DNA of 11,663 bases from Burkholderiales bacterium. GTDB lineage: Bacteria > Pseudomonadota > Gammaproteobacteria > Burkholderiales > Burkholderiaceae_C. A program made the translations under genes and the position numbers. Of this stretch, positions 1 through 6,945 are shown piece by piece. Numbering within the stretch: position 1 is the stretch's first letter; each line of letters opens with the position of its first letter. The notes beneath the pieces are model-generated. The model made no database searches, was not told where the DNA came from, and was given only the letters and a program-made list of their open reading frames with translations. The DNA is taken from assembly GCA_025352345.1 (NCBI GenBank), contig JANXTP010000252.1, positions 1-11,663 on the forward strand, read 5' to 3'.

Positions 1-584
1 CTGCCGAAGTCCGAAATCTTCACATCGGTGATCGTGCCCTGGCTCAGCACCGCGAGCAGGTTGGCGGGTTTGACGTCGCGGTGGATCAACCCCTGTCGGT
101 ACACATAGCCCAGCGCCATCGCGCACTTGAAGCCGATTTCGACGATCAGCTCCAGCGGCAGCAACTGGTCCGCACGGCAATACGGCCGCAAGGTGCTGCC
201 GTCCACGTACTCCATGACCAAGTACTGGTTTGCCGGCTCGGACACCGCGTCGTAGATCTTCACCACATTTGGGTGTTCGAGCCGGCCGACCAGCGCGGCT
301 TCGGCGGCGAAGAAGCGCTCGCTGTAGCGGTTGGCCACCGCATCGGCGGTGACTGAGGCGCGCACCCGCTTGATCGCCACATCGCGGCCCTGGAACTCGT
401 CGCGGCACAGATAGACATCGCTGGTGGCACCTTCGCCGAGCTTGCGCAGCACCGGGTACTTGCCGATCTGCGTCGGCTGTGCCGGCGTGGTCGCCGGGAC
501 GGACGCAGGGCGTGTCGGTGTGGAATCGGTGGCGATGTCGAGCACTGAATCGGCCGGTCGTGGGGTGGAGGAGGTGTGTGCCAT
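1..584 (-). CDS. Serine/threonine protein kinase, N-terminal part (cut by left edge)
   Basis: Hanks-type Ser/Thr kinase that transfers phosphate from ATP to protein targets; the targets cannot be told from here. The 194 visible residues start at the ATG read from 584. Residues 1-40 form a Pro/Thr/Ala-rich, probably disordered tail. The kinase N-lobe follows, with the glycine loop GEGATSDVYL (about 50-59), the ATP-binding lysine in AIK (K72) and the helix-C glutamate E95. Next come the hinge VMEYVDG, the catalytic loop HRDVKPANLL (168-177) and the metal-binding DFG (192-194), where the window ends. All catalytic residues seen so far are intact. The activation segment, the rest of the C-lobe and any C-terminal sensor or membrane domain lie outside. 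It is divergent from argS with 162 bases between the start codons. No strong ribosome site precedes the ATG; an in-frame TTG six codons upstream is an alternative start. Kinase identity is sure; subfamily is unknown. Confidence 0.93.
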   Translation of the reverse strand, partial: MAHTSSTPRPADSVLDIATDSTPTRPASVPATTPAQPTQIGKYPVLRKLGEGATSDVYLCRDEFQGRDVAIKRVRASVTADAVANRYSERFFAAEAALVGRLEHPNVVKIYDAVSEPANQYLVMEYVDGSTLRPYCRADQLLPLELIVEIGFKCAMALGYVYRQGLIHRDVKPANLLAVLSQGTITDVKISDFG

Positions 585-746
585 GGGCAGGGCTCGCAAG
601 TGGGCAGCGTGAACGCGTGACAACTGAACCTACGACAGTTTATCGCCGCTCAGCCCGGGCCCGTCGATTGCGCCGAACAGGTGCCAAAACGCCCCTCGAA
701 CCTGCACGCCAGCCGGTGAAGCGGGGGCCAAACGTAGAATCTTCCG
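585..746. other. Divergent intergenic region, kinase / argS
   Basis: These 162 bases separate two divergent start codons, so promoters for both genes should lie here. On the plus strand a TAGAAT box (735-740) stands just before argS. On the minus strand GATAAA (read from 644 to 639) could be a -10 for the kinase, but neither has a convincing -35 at 16-18 bases. A GC-rich palindromic patch, GCCCGGGC, lies near 653-660. No RNA gene or small ORF with support was seen. Confidence 0.6.
735..740 (+). promoter_or_regulatory. Candidate -10 box of argS
   Basis: TAGAAT differs from the sigma-70 -10 consensus TATAAT at one base. It ends six bases before the argS ATG, so transcription from it would start at or next to the start codon and give a leaderless or nearly leaderless mRNA. 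No TTGACA-like hexamer stands at the expected distance (about 711-718), and this lowers confidence. Confidence 0.4.
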
Positions 747-2525
747 ATGATTGAAGCGAAGCAGGATCTGCTGAAGGCGCTCGCCACAGCGATCGAGGAA
801 GTCAGCCCAGCAAGTACCCTGAAGGCCGCGTTAGAGTCTCCCAAGTTGTCCGCACACGGTGACCTGGCATGCACCTCGGCCATGCAGCTGGCCAAGCCAC
901 TGAAGAAGAACCCGCGCGAGGTGGCCCAGGCCTTGATCGCGGCGCTTGAGCGGCAGCCGGCAGTGCAAAAGCACGTCGATTCGTTCGAGATCGCCGGCCC
1001 GGGGTTCATCAACCTGCGCTTGCGGGCGTCGGCCCGCCAGGCGGTGGTGCGCGAGGTGCTGAACGCAGGGTCGTGTTTCGGGCGCCGGGCGGACAACGGC
1101 CAGAGGGTGCTGGTCGAGTTCGTGTCGGCCAACCCGACCGGTCCGCTGCATGTGGGCCATGGCCGGCAGGCGGCGCTTGGTGACGCCATCTGCAACCTGT
1201 TCGAGACGCAGGGCTGGGCGGTGCAGCGCGAGTTCTATTACAACGATGCGGGTGTGCAGATCGCCACCTTGGCGGCATCGACCCAGGCGCGTCTGCGCGG
1301 CTTCAAGCCTGGCGACGCGCAGTGGCCCGAGTTGGCCTACAACGGCGACTACATCGCCGACATCGCGGCTGAATTCCTGGCGCGCAAGACGGTGACTGCC
1401 GACGACCGCGCTTACACCGCCTCGGGCGACATTGAAGACCTCGACGGCATCCGCCAGTTCGCCGTGGCCTACCTGCGGCACGAGCAGGACCTCGACCTGC
1501 AGGCCTTCGGGGTGCGCTTTGACCATTACTTCCTGGAGTCCAGTCTGTACGCGACCGGGCAGGTTGAAGCCACGGTGGCCCGGCTCGTGGCCGCTGGCAA
1601 GACTTACGAACAGGATGGCGCGCTGTGGCTGCGTAGCACCGATTACGGCGACGACAAAGACCGGGTGATGCGCAAATCCTCGCGGGGCGGGGAGGGCGCG
1701 CAGGAGCTGCTGAGCCGCCCCAAGGTTCCTGGCACCCCCTCTGGGGGGCAGGCGCCGCAAAGCGGTGGCCTTGGGGGCCCTGAATACACCTACTTCGTGC
1801 CTGATGTGGCTTACCATATCAGCAAGTTCCAGCGCGGCTACACCAAGGCGATCAACATCCAGGGCGGTGACCACCACGGCACCATCGCCCGGGTGCGCGC
1901 CGGCCTGCAGGCCGCCGGTGTCGGCATCGCGCCCGGCTACCCTGATTACGTGCTGCACAAGATGGTCACGGTGATGAAGGGCGGCGAGGAGGTCAAGATC
2001 TCCAAGCGGGCCGGCTCCTACGTGACGCTGCGCGACCTGATCGACTGGACCAGCCGCGACGCGGTGCGCTTTTTCTTGATCAGCCGCAAGGCCGATACCG
2101 AATTCACCTTCGATGTCGATCTGGCGCTGAAACAGAACGACGAGAACCCGGTGTTCTATGTGCAGTACGCGCACGCGCGCATCTGCTCGGTGATTCAACA
2201 GTATGTCGACAAGGGCGGTGATCCCGCCGCCATTGCCCGCGCCGACCTGTCGCTTCTGACAGCGCCGACCGAGATCGCGCTGATGCTGAAGCTGGCCGAC
2301 TACCCGGCGATGCTGTCGAACGCCGCCGAGACCTTGGCGCCGCACGACCTGACCTTCTATCTGCGCGACGTCGCCGGAGCCTTCCACAGCTACTATGCCG
2401 CTGAGCGATTCCTGGCCGACGATGCCGCGCTGACCCAGGCGCGACTCGCCTTGTTGACGGCGACCCGCCAGGTGATCCGCAATGCGCTGACGGTCCTGGG
2501 CGTCAGCGCACCCGAGAAAATGTGA
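747..2525 (+). CDS. argS: Arginyl-tRNA synthetase with an in-frame insertion
   Basis: Class I aminoacyl-tRNA synthetase that charges tRNA-Arg with arginine, using ATP, in the cytoplasm; essential. The order is an N-terminal Add-1-like domain (about 1-110), a Rossmann catalytic domain with the HIGH-type motif HVGH (135-138, in ANPTGPLHVGH) and a KMSKS-type motif KISKR (417-421), then an all-helical DALR anticodon-binding domain (about 465-592). The segment YTYFVPDVAYH (347-357) and QGGDHHG (372-378) are typical of the bacterial group that includes the Bacillus enzyme. At 592 residues it is about 30 longer than I expect for close relatives. The excess is residues 312-345, a Gly/Pro/Ser-rich stretch between RKS and YTYF where relatives have a short turn such as DGT; it is encoded by a palindromic repeat-like element. 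No ribosome site precedes the ATG. The stop overlaps the GTG that could start the next gene. Confidence 0.97.
   Translation: MIEAKQDLLKALATAIEEVSPASTLKAALESPKLSAHGDLACTSAMQLAKPLKKNPREVAQALIAALERQPAVQKHVDSFEIAGPGFINLRLRASARQAVVREVLNAGSCFGRRADNGQRVLVEFVSANPTGPLHVGHGRQAALGDAICNLFETQGWAVQREFYYNDAGVQIATLAASTQARLRGFKPGDAQWPELAYNGDYIADIAAEFLARKTVTADDRAYTASGDIEDLDGIRQFAVAYLRHEQDLDLQAFGVRFDHYFLESSLYATGQVEATVARLVAAGKTYEQDGALWLRSTDYGDDKDRVMRKSSRGGEGAQELLSRPKVPGTPSGGQAPQSGGLGGPEYTYFVPDVAYHISKFQRGYTKAINIQGGDHHGTIARVRAGLQAAGVGIAPGYPDYVLHKMVTVMKGGEEVKISKRAGSYVTLRDLIDWTSRDAVRFFLISRKADTEFTFDVDLALKQNDENPVFYVQYAHARICSVIQQYVDKGGDPAAIARADLSLLTAPTEIALMLKLADYPAMLSNAAETLAPHDLTFYLRDVAGAFHSYYAAERFLADDAALTQARLALLTATRQVIRNALTVLGVSAPEKM
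1680..1781. repeat. Palindromic GC-rich element inserted in argS
   Basis: About 102 bases replacing a normal short loop of argS. The core shows nested symmetry. The outer arms CCCCAAGG (1718-1725) and CCTTGGGG (1769-1776) are perfect complements. Inside them are one hairpin CCCCC-TCT-GGGGG (1735-1747) and a second with arms CGCCGC (1753-1758) and GCGGTG (1762-1767) around an AAA loop, with one G-U pair. The result is a cloverleaf-like fold with two inner hairpins. It reads through in the argS frame without a stop. From memory, similar CCCCAAGG...CTTGGGGGCC elements are scattered in Comamonadaceae and related genomes; I cannot verify this here, and no second copy was seen in the window. The exact ends are uncertain. 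Confidence 0.65.
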
Positions 2526-2533
2526 GCCCCGCC

Positions 2534-3163
2534 ATGCGAACCCCAGCTCGTCCCGCCAAAGTCTCAACCCGCCAGTCAGGCGGGTTCCTCACCGGACTGA
2601 TCGTCGGCCTGTTGATCGGCTTGGCATTGGCACTCGGTGTGGCCCTGTATGTCACCAAGGTGCCCGTGCCGTTCCTCGACAAGGTGCCGCAACGCACACC
2701 CGAACAGGATGCCGCCGAGCGGGAAAAGAACAAGAACTGGGATCCGAACGCCCCGCTGGCGGGCAAGAACCCGGCGCGACCCATCACGCCCGAGCCGGCA
2801 GCGTCCGCGGCGCCGAACGCCACCGAACCTGCACCCACGCAGCGCGCGGTGCGGGATCCGGCCACCATCCTGGCCGATCGACCGGTGGGCGCATCGACGC
2901 CGCTGTCCACCAGACCGGGCGATGAAGCGTTCAGTTACTTCGTGCAGACGGGTGCTTACGCCAGTGCAGACGACGCGGAGTCGCAGCGGGGCAAGCTGGC
3001 CTTGCAGGGGTATGCGGCCCGCATCAGTGAGCGCGAGCAGTCCGGCCGCACCGTGCACCGGGTGCGGCTTGGGCCGTTCGACGAAAAAGGCGAGGCTGAC
3101 GCCACCAAGGAGAAATTGGTGGCGGCGGGCTTCGAAGCCGCGCTGGTACGCGCTCCGAAGTGA
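2534..3163 (+). CDS. SPOR-domain membrane protein (FtsN-like)
   Basis: Single-pass inner-membrane protein whose periplasmic SPOR domain should bind denuded septal peptidoglycan, as in FtsN-type division proteins. From the ATG at 2534 it has 209 residues. There is a short basic cytoplasmic tail (1-16), one membrane helix rich in Gly/Leu (about 17-40), a Pro/Ala-rich charged linker (about 50-130) and a C-terminal SPOR domain (about 132-208) beginning YFVQTGAYAS and containing VHRVRLGPF. An in-frame GTG at 2522 overlaps the argS stop and would add four residues. I prefer the ATG because GTGAG lies about eight bases upstream of it, but either start implies translational coupling to argS. The position between argS and dsbA is common in Burkholderiales. 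Calling it FtsN proper is inference, since SPOR proteins are usually present in several copies. Confidence 0.9.
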   Translation: MRTPARPAKVSTRQSGGFLTGLIVGLLIGLALALGVALYVTKVPVPFLDKVPQRTPEQDAAEREKNKNWDPNAPLAGKNPARPITPEPAASAAPNATEPAPTQRAVRDPATILADRPVGASTPLSTRPGDEAFSYFVQTGAYASADDAESQRGKLALQGYAARISEREQSGRTVHRVRLGPFDEKGEADATKEKLVAAGFEAALVRAPK

Positions 3164-3183
3164 ACATTGACTGTGTGACACGC

Positions 3184-3189
3184 GAAGGA
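3184..3189 (+). promoter_or_regulatory. Ribosome binding site of dsbA
   Basis: GAAGGA ends ten bases before the ATG at 3200 and is the clearest Shine-Dalgarno sequence in this gene cluster. It fixes the dsbA start, which also begins a proper signal peptide. Confidence 0.7.
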
Positions 3190-3199
3190 ATCGACAACC

Positions 3200-3853
3200 A
3201 TGAAGCGACGCGAGTTTTCAACGCACCTGATGGCGACCGCCGCTGGCGCGGTTGCCTTGTCTGCTGGCGGTGCGGCACGTGCGCAAAGCGAATTCGTCGA
3301 AGGTACACAGTACGTCAAGCTGAGTCAGCCCGGCCCGGTGCCGGCCGACGGCAAGATCGAGGTGGTGGAATTTTTCTGGTACGGCTGCCCGCACTGCCAT
3401 GCGTTCGAGCCGGCGCTCGATGCCTGGCAGAAGAAGCTGCCGGCCGATATCGCGTTTCGCCGCATTCCTGTGGCGTTCCGTGAAGAGCCGTTTGTCGCGC
3501 ACCAGCGCTTGTTCTTTGCGCTCGATGCATTGGGCTTGGTCGACACGATGCACCGCAAGGTCTTCAATGCGATCCACCTGGACCGGATGCGGCTCGACAA
3601 ACTGCCCGAGATCCTGGCTTTCGTCACCAAGAATGGCGTCGATGGCGCTCAGTTTTCCGACGCCTTCAATTCTTTTTCTGTACAGACCAAAATCCGCCAA
3701 GCGAAGCAACTCGCCGAGGTCTACCGCATCGACGGCGTACCCACGCTGGGCATCCAGGCACGTTTTTACACGTCGGGTTCCCTCGCCGGCGGCCCGGAGC
3801 GCACACTGGCCGTGGCAGACTACCTGATCCAACGGTCGCGCAAGAAAACCTGA
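3200..3853 (+). CDS. dsbA: Periplasmic thiol:disulfide interchange protein DsbA
   Basis: Periplasmic oxidase that gives disulfide bonds to newly exported proteins and is itself reoxidised by DsbB. The 217 residues begin with a signal peptide of about 28 residues (likely cut after ARA, before QS). It carries KRREFS at residues 2-7, which resembles a twin-arginine motif, and a weakly hydrophobic Ala/Gly core. The mature part is a thioredoxin fold with a large helical insertion. The active site is C63-P64-H65-C66 in FFWYGCPHCH, the classic DsbA CPHC, and the cis-proline is P181 in GVPT. Length is normal for the family. It follows the SPOR gene by 36 bases and has a good ribosome site, so it is probably in the argS transcript. 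No other catalytic cysteine pair is seen. Identification is firm; export route (Sec or Tat) is open. Confidence 0.95.
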   Translation: MKRREFSTHLMATAAGAVALSAGGAARAQSEFVEGTQYVKLSQPGPVPADGKIEVVEFFWYGCPHCHAFEPALDAWQKKLPADIAFRRIPVAFREEPFVAHQRLFFALDALGLVDTMHRKVFNAIHLDRMRLDKLPEILAFVTKNGVDGAQFSDAFNSFSVQTKIRQAKQLAEVYRIDGVPTLGIQARFYTSGSLAGGPERTLAVADYLIQRSRKKT

Positions 3854-3961
3854 CGCCCTCCAGCCTGCCGCAACGGTGGGCGAAAGCGCACACATTCGCT
3901 GAGTTTCGGAGGCTTCGGGCCGGCACTTGTCGGGTAGAATTTCCTGCAAGAATCGTGCCCT
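3854..3961 (+). other. Intergenic region dsbA / lptA with promoter-like box
   Basis: This is a 108-base gap, the only sizeable one inside the plus-strand gene run. It has no clear rho-independent terminator (no strong stem followed by a T-run). It contains the TAGAAT box described separately, so a new transcript for lptA-lptB-rpoN probably begins here. Confidence 0.5.
3935..3940 (+). promoter_or_regulatory. Candidate -10 box of lptA operon
   Basis: TAGAAT matches five of six bases of the -10 consensus and lies 21 bases before the lptA ATG. That would give a 5' leader of about 15 bases, with a weak ribosome site (CAAGAA, 3947-3952). Around 3912-3918 only a poor -35 match (CTTCGG) is present. 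The same hexamer stands before argS, which supports a shared promoter style. Confidence 0.4.
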
Positions 3962-4609
3962 ATGAATCCACACACTGACTTTCACCCCCCCTCCTGGCCT
4001 GCAATCGGACGCTTGGTCGTGCTGGGTCTGATGGCTGCGCTGAGCTGCCATTCAGCCTACGCGGAGAAGGCCGATCGCACCAAGCCGCTGAATGTCGAAG
4101 CCGACAACGGTCGCTATGACGACGTCAAACAGCTGGGCATCTTCACCGGCAACGTCGTGGTGACCAAAGGCACCATGTCGATGCGCGCGTCGCACATCGA
4201 GGTGCGGCAATCGCCCGACGGCGCGCAGTTCGGCATCGCCACGGCGGAAGAGGGCAAGCGGGCGATCTTTCGCCAGAAGCGCGAAGGCGTCGACGAATAC
4301 ATCGAGGGCGAGGGTGAGCGCATCGAATACGACGGCCAAGCCGACGTTGTCCGGTTCATCAACCGCGCCGTGATCCGTCGCTTTCGCGGCGCGGTGCTGG
4401 CTGACGAAACCGCGGGCAGTACCATCGTCTACGACAACGTGGCCGAGGTCTTCAATGTGGTGGGTGGCGCAGCATCCGCCACGCCCACCAACCCCAGTGG
4501 CCGGGTGCGCGCCGTGCTGACCCCGCGCGAGGTGCCGGCCGCTTCGGGCGCGGCTTCGCAGCCGGGTGTCACGCTGCGGCCGAGTTCCTTGTTGGGCGAA
4601 AAGCGTTGA
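3962..4609 (+). CDS. lptA: Lipopolysaccharide transport periplasmic protein LptA
   Basis: Periplasmic bridge protein that polymerises between LptC in the inner membrane and LptD in the outer membrane and carries lipopolysaccharide across the periplasm. The 215 residues begin with a signal peptide (hydrophobic stretch about 17-30, likely cut after SAYA at 34). The OstA-type beta-jellyroll then runs from about 42 to 170: it opens with PLNVEADNGRYDD and continues with the repeated strand pattern FTGNVVVTKGTMSM, ADVVRFINRAVIRR and STIVYDN. The C-terminal 45 residues are Ala/Pro/Ser-rich and probably disordered. The stop overlaps the lptB start (TTGA), so the two are translationally coupled. lptC, which usually sits just upstream, is absent; dsbA is there instead. 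LptC is related to LptA, but the Sec-type signal, the length and the coupling to lptB favour LptA. Confidence 0.93.
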   Translation: MNPHTDFHPPSWPAIGRLVVLGLMAALSCHSAYAEKADRTKPLNVEADNGRYDDVKQLGIFTGNVVVTKGTMSMRASHIEVRQSPDGAQFGIATAEEGKRAIFRQKREGVDEYIEGEGERIEYDGQADVVRFINRAVIRRFRGAVLADETAGSTIVYDNVAEVFNVVGGAASATPTNPSGRVRAVLTPREVPAASGAASQPGVTLRPSSLLGEKR

Positions 4610-5379
4610 GCGCCGCCACGGCGCAGCCACCGTCCCCGGTGCACCGCCTGAGTGCCACCGGGCTGCAGAAAAGCTACGGTGCCCGCAAGGTGGTCGCTGA
4701 TGTGCACTTGTCGGTCGATGCCGGCGAGGTCGTCGGACTGCTGGGCCCCAACGGTGCGGGCAAGACCACCAGCTTCTACATGATCGTGGGCCTGGTGCCT
4801 GCCGACGCGGGTGAGATCACCATCGAAGGTCAGCGCGTCGATCGGTTGCCGATCCACCGCCGTTGCCGCCTCGGCCTGTCCTACCTGCCGCAGGAGGCCT
4901 CGATTTTCCGCAAGCTGAACGTCGAGGAAAACGTCCGCGCGGTGCTGGAGTTGCAGGTCGATGCCGATGGCCGTGCCCTGAAGTCGGCGGCGATCAACGA
5001 ATTGCTCGAAGGCCTGCTGCGCGACCTGGGCATCGAGAAACTGCGCGACTCGACTGCGTTGTCGCTTTCCGGTGGCGAGCGGCGCCGGGTCGAGATCGCG
5101 CGCGCACTGGCGACGCAACCCAGGTTCATCCTGCTCGACGAGCCGTTTGCTGGCGTCGACCCGATCGCGGTCATCGAGATCCAGCGCATCATCAGTTTCC
5201 TGACGACGCGCGGCATCGGTGTGTTGATCACCGACCACAACGTGCGCGAAACCCTGGGCATCTGCGACCGCGCCTACATCATCAGCGAAGGCCGGGTGCT
5301 GGCCGAAGGCACCTCTGCGGAAATCGTCGACAACCCCGACGTGCGCAAGGTGTACCTCGGCGAGCATTTCCGAATGTAG
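4606..5379 (+). CDS. lptB: Lipopolysaccharide export ATP-binding protein LptB
   Basis: Cytoplasmic ATPase of the LptB2FG complex that extracts lipopolysaccharide from the inner membrane and pushes it onto LptC/LptA. All ABC motifs are intact: Walker A GPNGAGKTT (47-55), Q-loop Q96 in LPQEASIF, signature LSGGE (154-158), Walker B ILLDEP (175-180), D-loop GVD and switch histidine H211 in ITDHN. The C-terminal GEHFRM is typical of LptB. I take the TTG at 4606, overlapping the lptA stop, as start. GGGCG lies upstream of it and no other initiator has a ribosome site; the in-frame GTG at 4639 is the alternative and would give 246 residues, closer to the usual roughly 240. The lptF and lptG partners are not in the window. 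Confidence 0.96.
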   Translation: MSAATAQPPSPVHRLSATGLQKSYGARKVVADVHLSVDAGEVVGLLGPNGAGKTTSFYMIVGLVPADAGEITIEGQRVDRLPIHRRCRLGLSYLPQEASIFRKLNVEENVRAVLELQVDADGRALKSAAINELLEGLLRDLGIEKLRDSTALSLSGGERRRVEIARALATQPRFILLDEPFAGVDPIAVIEIQRIISFLTTRGIGVLITDHNVRETLGICDRAYIISEGRVLAEGTSAEIVDNPDVRKVYLGEHFRM

Positions 5380-5384
5380 ATGCC

Positions 5385-6923
5385 ATGAAGCCGTCCTTAC
5401 AGGTACGGCTGTCGCAGCACCTGGCGTTGACGCCGCAGCTGCAGCAGTCGATCCGGCTGCTGCAGCTCTCCACGCTCGAGTTGCACCAGGAAGTCGAGCA
5501 GATGCTCGACCAGAACCCGTTTCTCGAACCGGAAGACGATGCGGTCGGCGCCTTCGAGCCGATGGTCGAGCGCACTTCAGCGACCGAGCGGGTGGCCGAG
5601 CGCGAGACCGAACGTGCCGACACGCCGACCGAAGCCAGCGGCGAAGGCGGCGATGACGCCCCCGGCATGGACGGCAGCGACTTCGGCACCACCGAGCGCG
5701 ACGACTGGGAAAACGGCACCGAGCGTGACGACTTCGACGGCATCCGCGAAACGCCGGGCAAGGCCGGTACCAACAACGACGGCGAGGAATTCGACCCGCA
5801 AGATCGCAACCCGACGCAAGCCAGCCTGCAGGAGCACCTGCGAGCCCAGCTGCTCGGCATGCGCCTGTCGCCCGAAGATGTGGCCGCGGTCGAGGTGCTG
5901 ATCGAATCCCTCGATGGGGATGGCTATCTGGCCGACAGCCTGGAAGACATTGCACAAGCCCTGGCCGGCGACGATGAAGCGCGACGCGAAGAGGTGATGG
6001 AGCGACTGGGCTGCGCGCTGAAGTGGCTCCAGAACATGGATCCGATCGGCGTCGGCGCGCGCAACCTGCCCGAGTGCCTGACCCTGCAGCTGCGCCTGCT
6101 GCCGCGCAGCGAGGCACAGATGATCGCGATCATGATCTGCAAGCATCACCTGGAACTGCTGGCGCGCCGCGACCTGAAGAAGCTGATGGCGGTGACCGGG
6201 GCCGACGAAGACCTGGTCAAGCAGGCGCAGTCACTGATCACGGTGCTGGAGCCCAAACCCGGGAGGCCGTTTTCTCGCGCCGAAGCCAACATCATCGTGC
6301 CCGACGTGATCGTGCAGAAGTCCGGCCGCAACTGGAAGGTCGTGCTGAACCCCGATGTGATGCCCAAGCTGCGCATCAACGACCTCTACGCGCAGGCGAT
6401 CCGCCAGGGGCGCGGCGCAGCCACTGCCAACGGCAGCCACGCCGGCTTGAGTTCGCGGTTGCAGGAAGCGCGTTGGTTCATGAAGAACATCCAGCAGCGC
6501 TTCGACACCATCCAGCGGGTGTCGCAGGCCATCGTCGAGCGGCAGAAGAATTTCTTTACCCATGGCGAGATCGCGATGAAGCCGCTGGTGCTGCGCGAAA
6601 TTGCCGATGAGTTGGGCCTGCACGAATCGACCATTTCGCGCGTGACCACGGCGAAGTACATGGCCACGGTGTTCGGCACCTTCGAGCTGAAGTACTTTTT
6701 CGGCTCATCGCTCAACACCGAGGCCGGCGGCAATGCGTCGAGCACGGCGGTGCGCGCGTTGATCAAGCAACTCGTCGCTGCCGAGAGCCTGCTGAAGCCG
6801 CTGTCAGACAGCCAGCTCAGCAAGATGCTCGAAGAGCAGGGCATCCAGGTCGCACGGCGCACCGTGGCCAAGTACCGCGAAGCGTTGCGCATCGCGCCGG
6901 CCAACCTGCGCAAGACGATGTGA
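5385..6923 (+). CDS. rpoN: RNA polymerase sigma-54 factor RpoN
   Basis: Alternative sigma factor that directs RNA polymerase to -24/-12 promoters, which need an ATP-driven enhancer-binding activator; typical targets are nitrogen, motility and carbon-use genes. The 512 residues show the Gln/Leu-rich region I (1-50, LTPQLQQSIRLLQLS) that blocks open-complex formation and ends in the NPFLE motif. Then come a long acidic region II (about 51-145), the core-binding domain (about 146-330), a helix-turn-helix (about 404-424, IADELGLHESTISRV) and the RpoN box ARRTVAKYRE (490-499) that reads the -24 element. The acidic linker makes it a little longer than the 477-residue E. coli protein. The reading frame is open far upstream inside lptB, but the protein clearly starts at the ATG at 5385, five bases after the lptB stop. 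The usual downstream hpf and ptsN are replaced by a methyltransferase gene. Confidence 0.97.
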   Translation: MKPSLQVRLSQHLALTPQLQQSIRLLQLSTLELHQEVEQMLDQNPFLEPEDDAVGAFEPMVERTSATERVAERETERADTPTEASGEGGDDAPGMDGSDFGTTERDDWENGTERDDFDGIRETPGKAGTNNDGEEFDPQDRNPTQASLQEHLRAQLLGMRLSPEDVAAVEVLIESLDGDGYLADSLEDIAQALAGDDEARREEVMERLGCALKWLQNMDPIGVGARNLPECLTLQLRLLPRSEAQMIAIMICKHHLELLARRDLKKLMAVTGADEDLVKQAQSLITVLEPKPGRPFSRAEANIIVPDVIVQKSGRNWKVVLNPDVMPKLRINDLYAQAIRQGRGAATANGSHAGLSSRLQEARWFMKNIQQRFDTIQRVSQAIVERQKNFFTHGEIAMKPLVLREIADELGLHESTISRVTTAKYMATVFGTFELKYFFGSSLNTEAGGNASSTAVRALIKQLVAAESLLKPLSDSQLSKMLEEQGIQVARRTVAKYREALRIAPANLRKTM

Positions 6924-6945
6924 GCGGGTCACCCGCCGAACCCGC
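6924..6945 (+). promoter_or_regulatory. Palindrome and repeat between rpoN and methyltransferase gene
   Basis: The 22-base junction begins with GCGGGT-C-ACCCGC (6924-6936), a perfect inverted repeat directly after the rpoN stop. A second ACCCGC (6940-6945) ends at the next ATG. The first arm could pair with either copy, and the second pairing would put a stem right against the start codon. There is no T-run, so this is not a standard terminator. A regulatory role is only a possibility. Confidence 0.3.

Noticed and set aside
831..2567. Long minus-strand open frame (578 codons) antisense to argS
   Set aside because: It mirrors the argS coding frame in GC-rich DNA. The translation is rich in Arg/Gly/Val/His without recognisable motifs, while argS on the plus strand has all its family motifs.
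4863..5384. N-terminal extension of rpoN inside lptB
   Set aside because: The frame is open but the sequence is Arg/Pro-rich shadow of lptB. Sigma-54 homology starts exactly at the ATG at 5385.
4429..6117. Long minus-strand open frame (562 codons) opposite lptB and rpoN
   Set aside because: It is an Arg/Ala/Gln-rich shadow frame crossing three well-identified genes; no domain was recognised.
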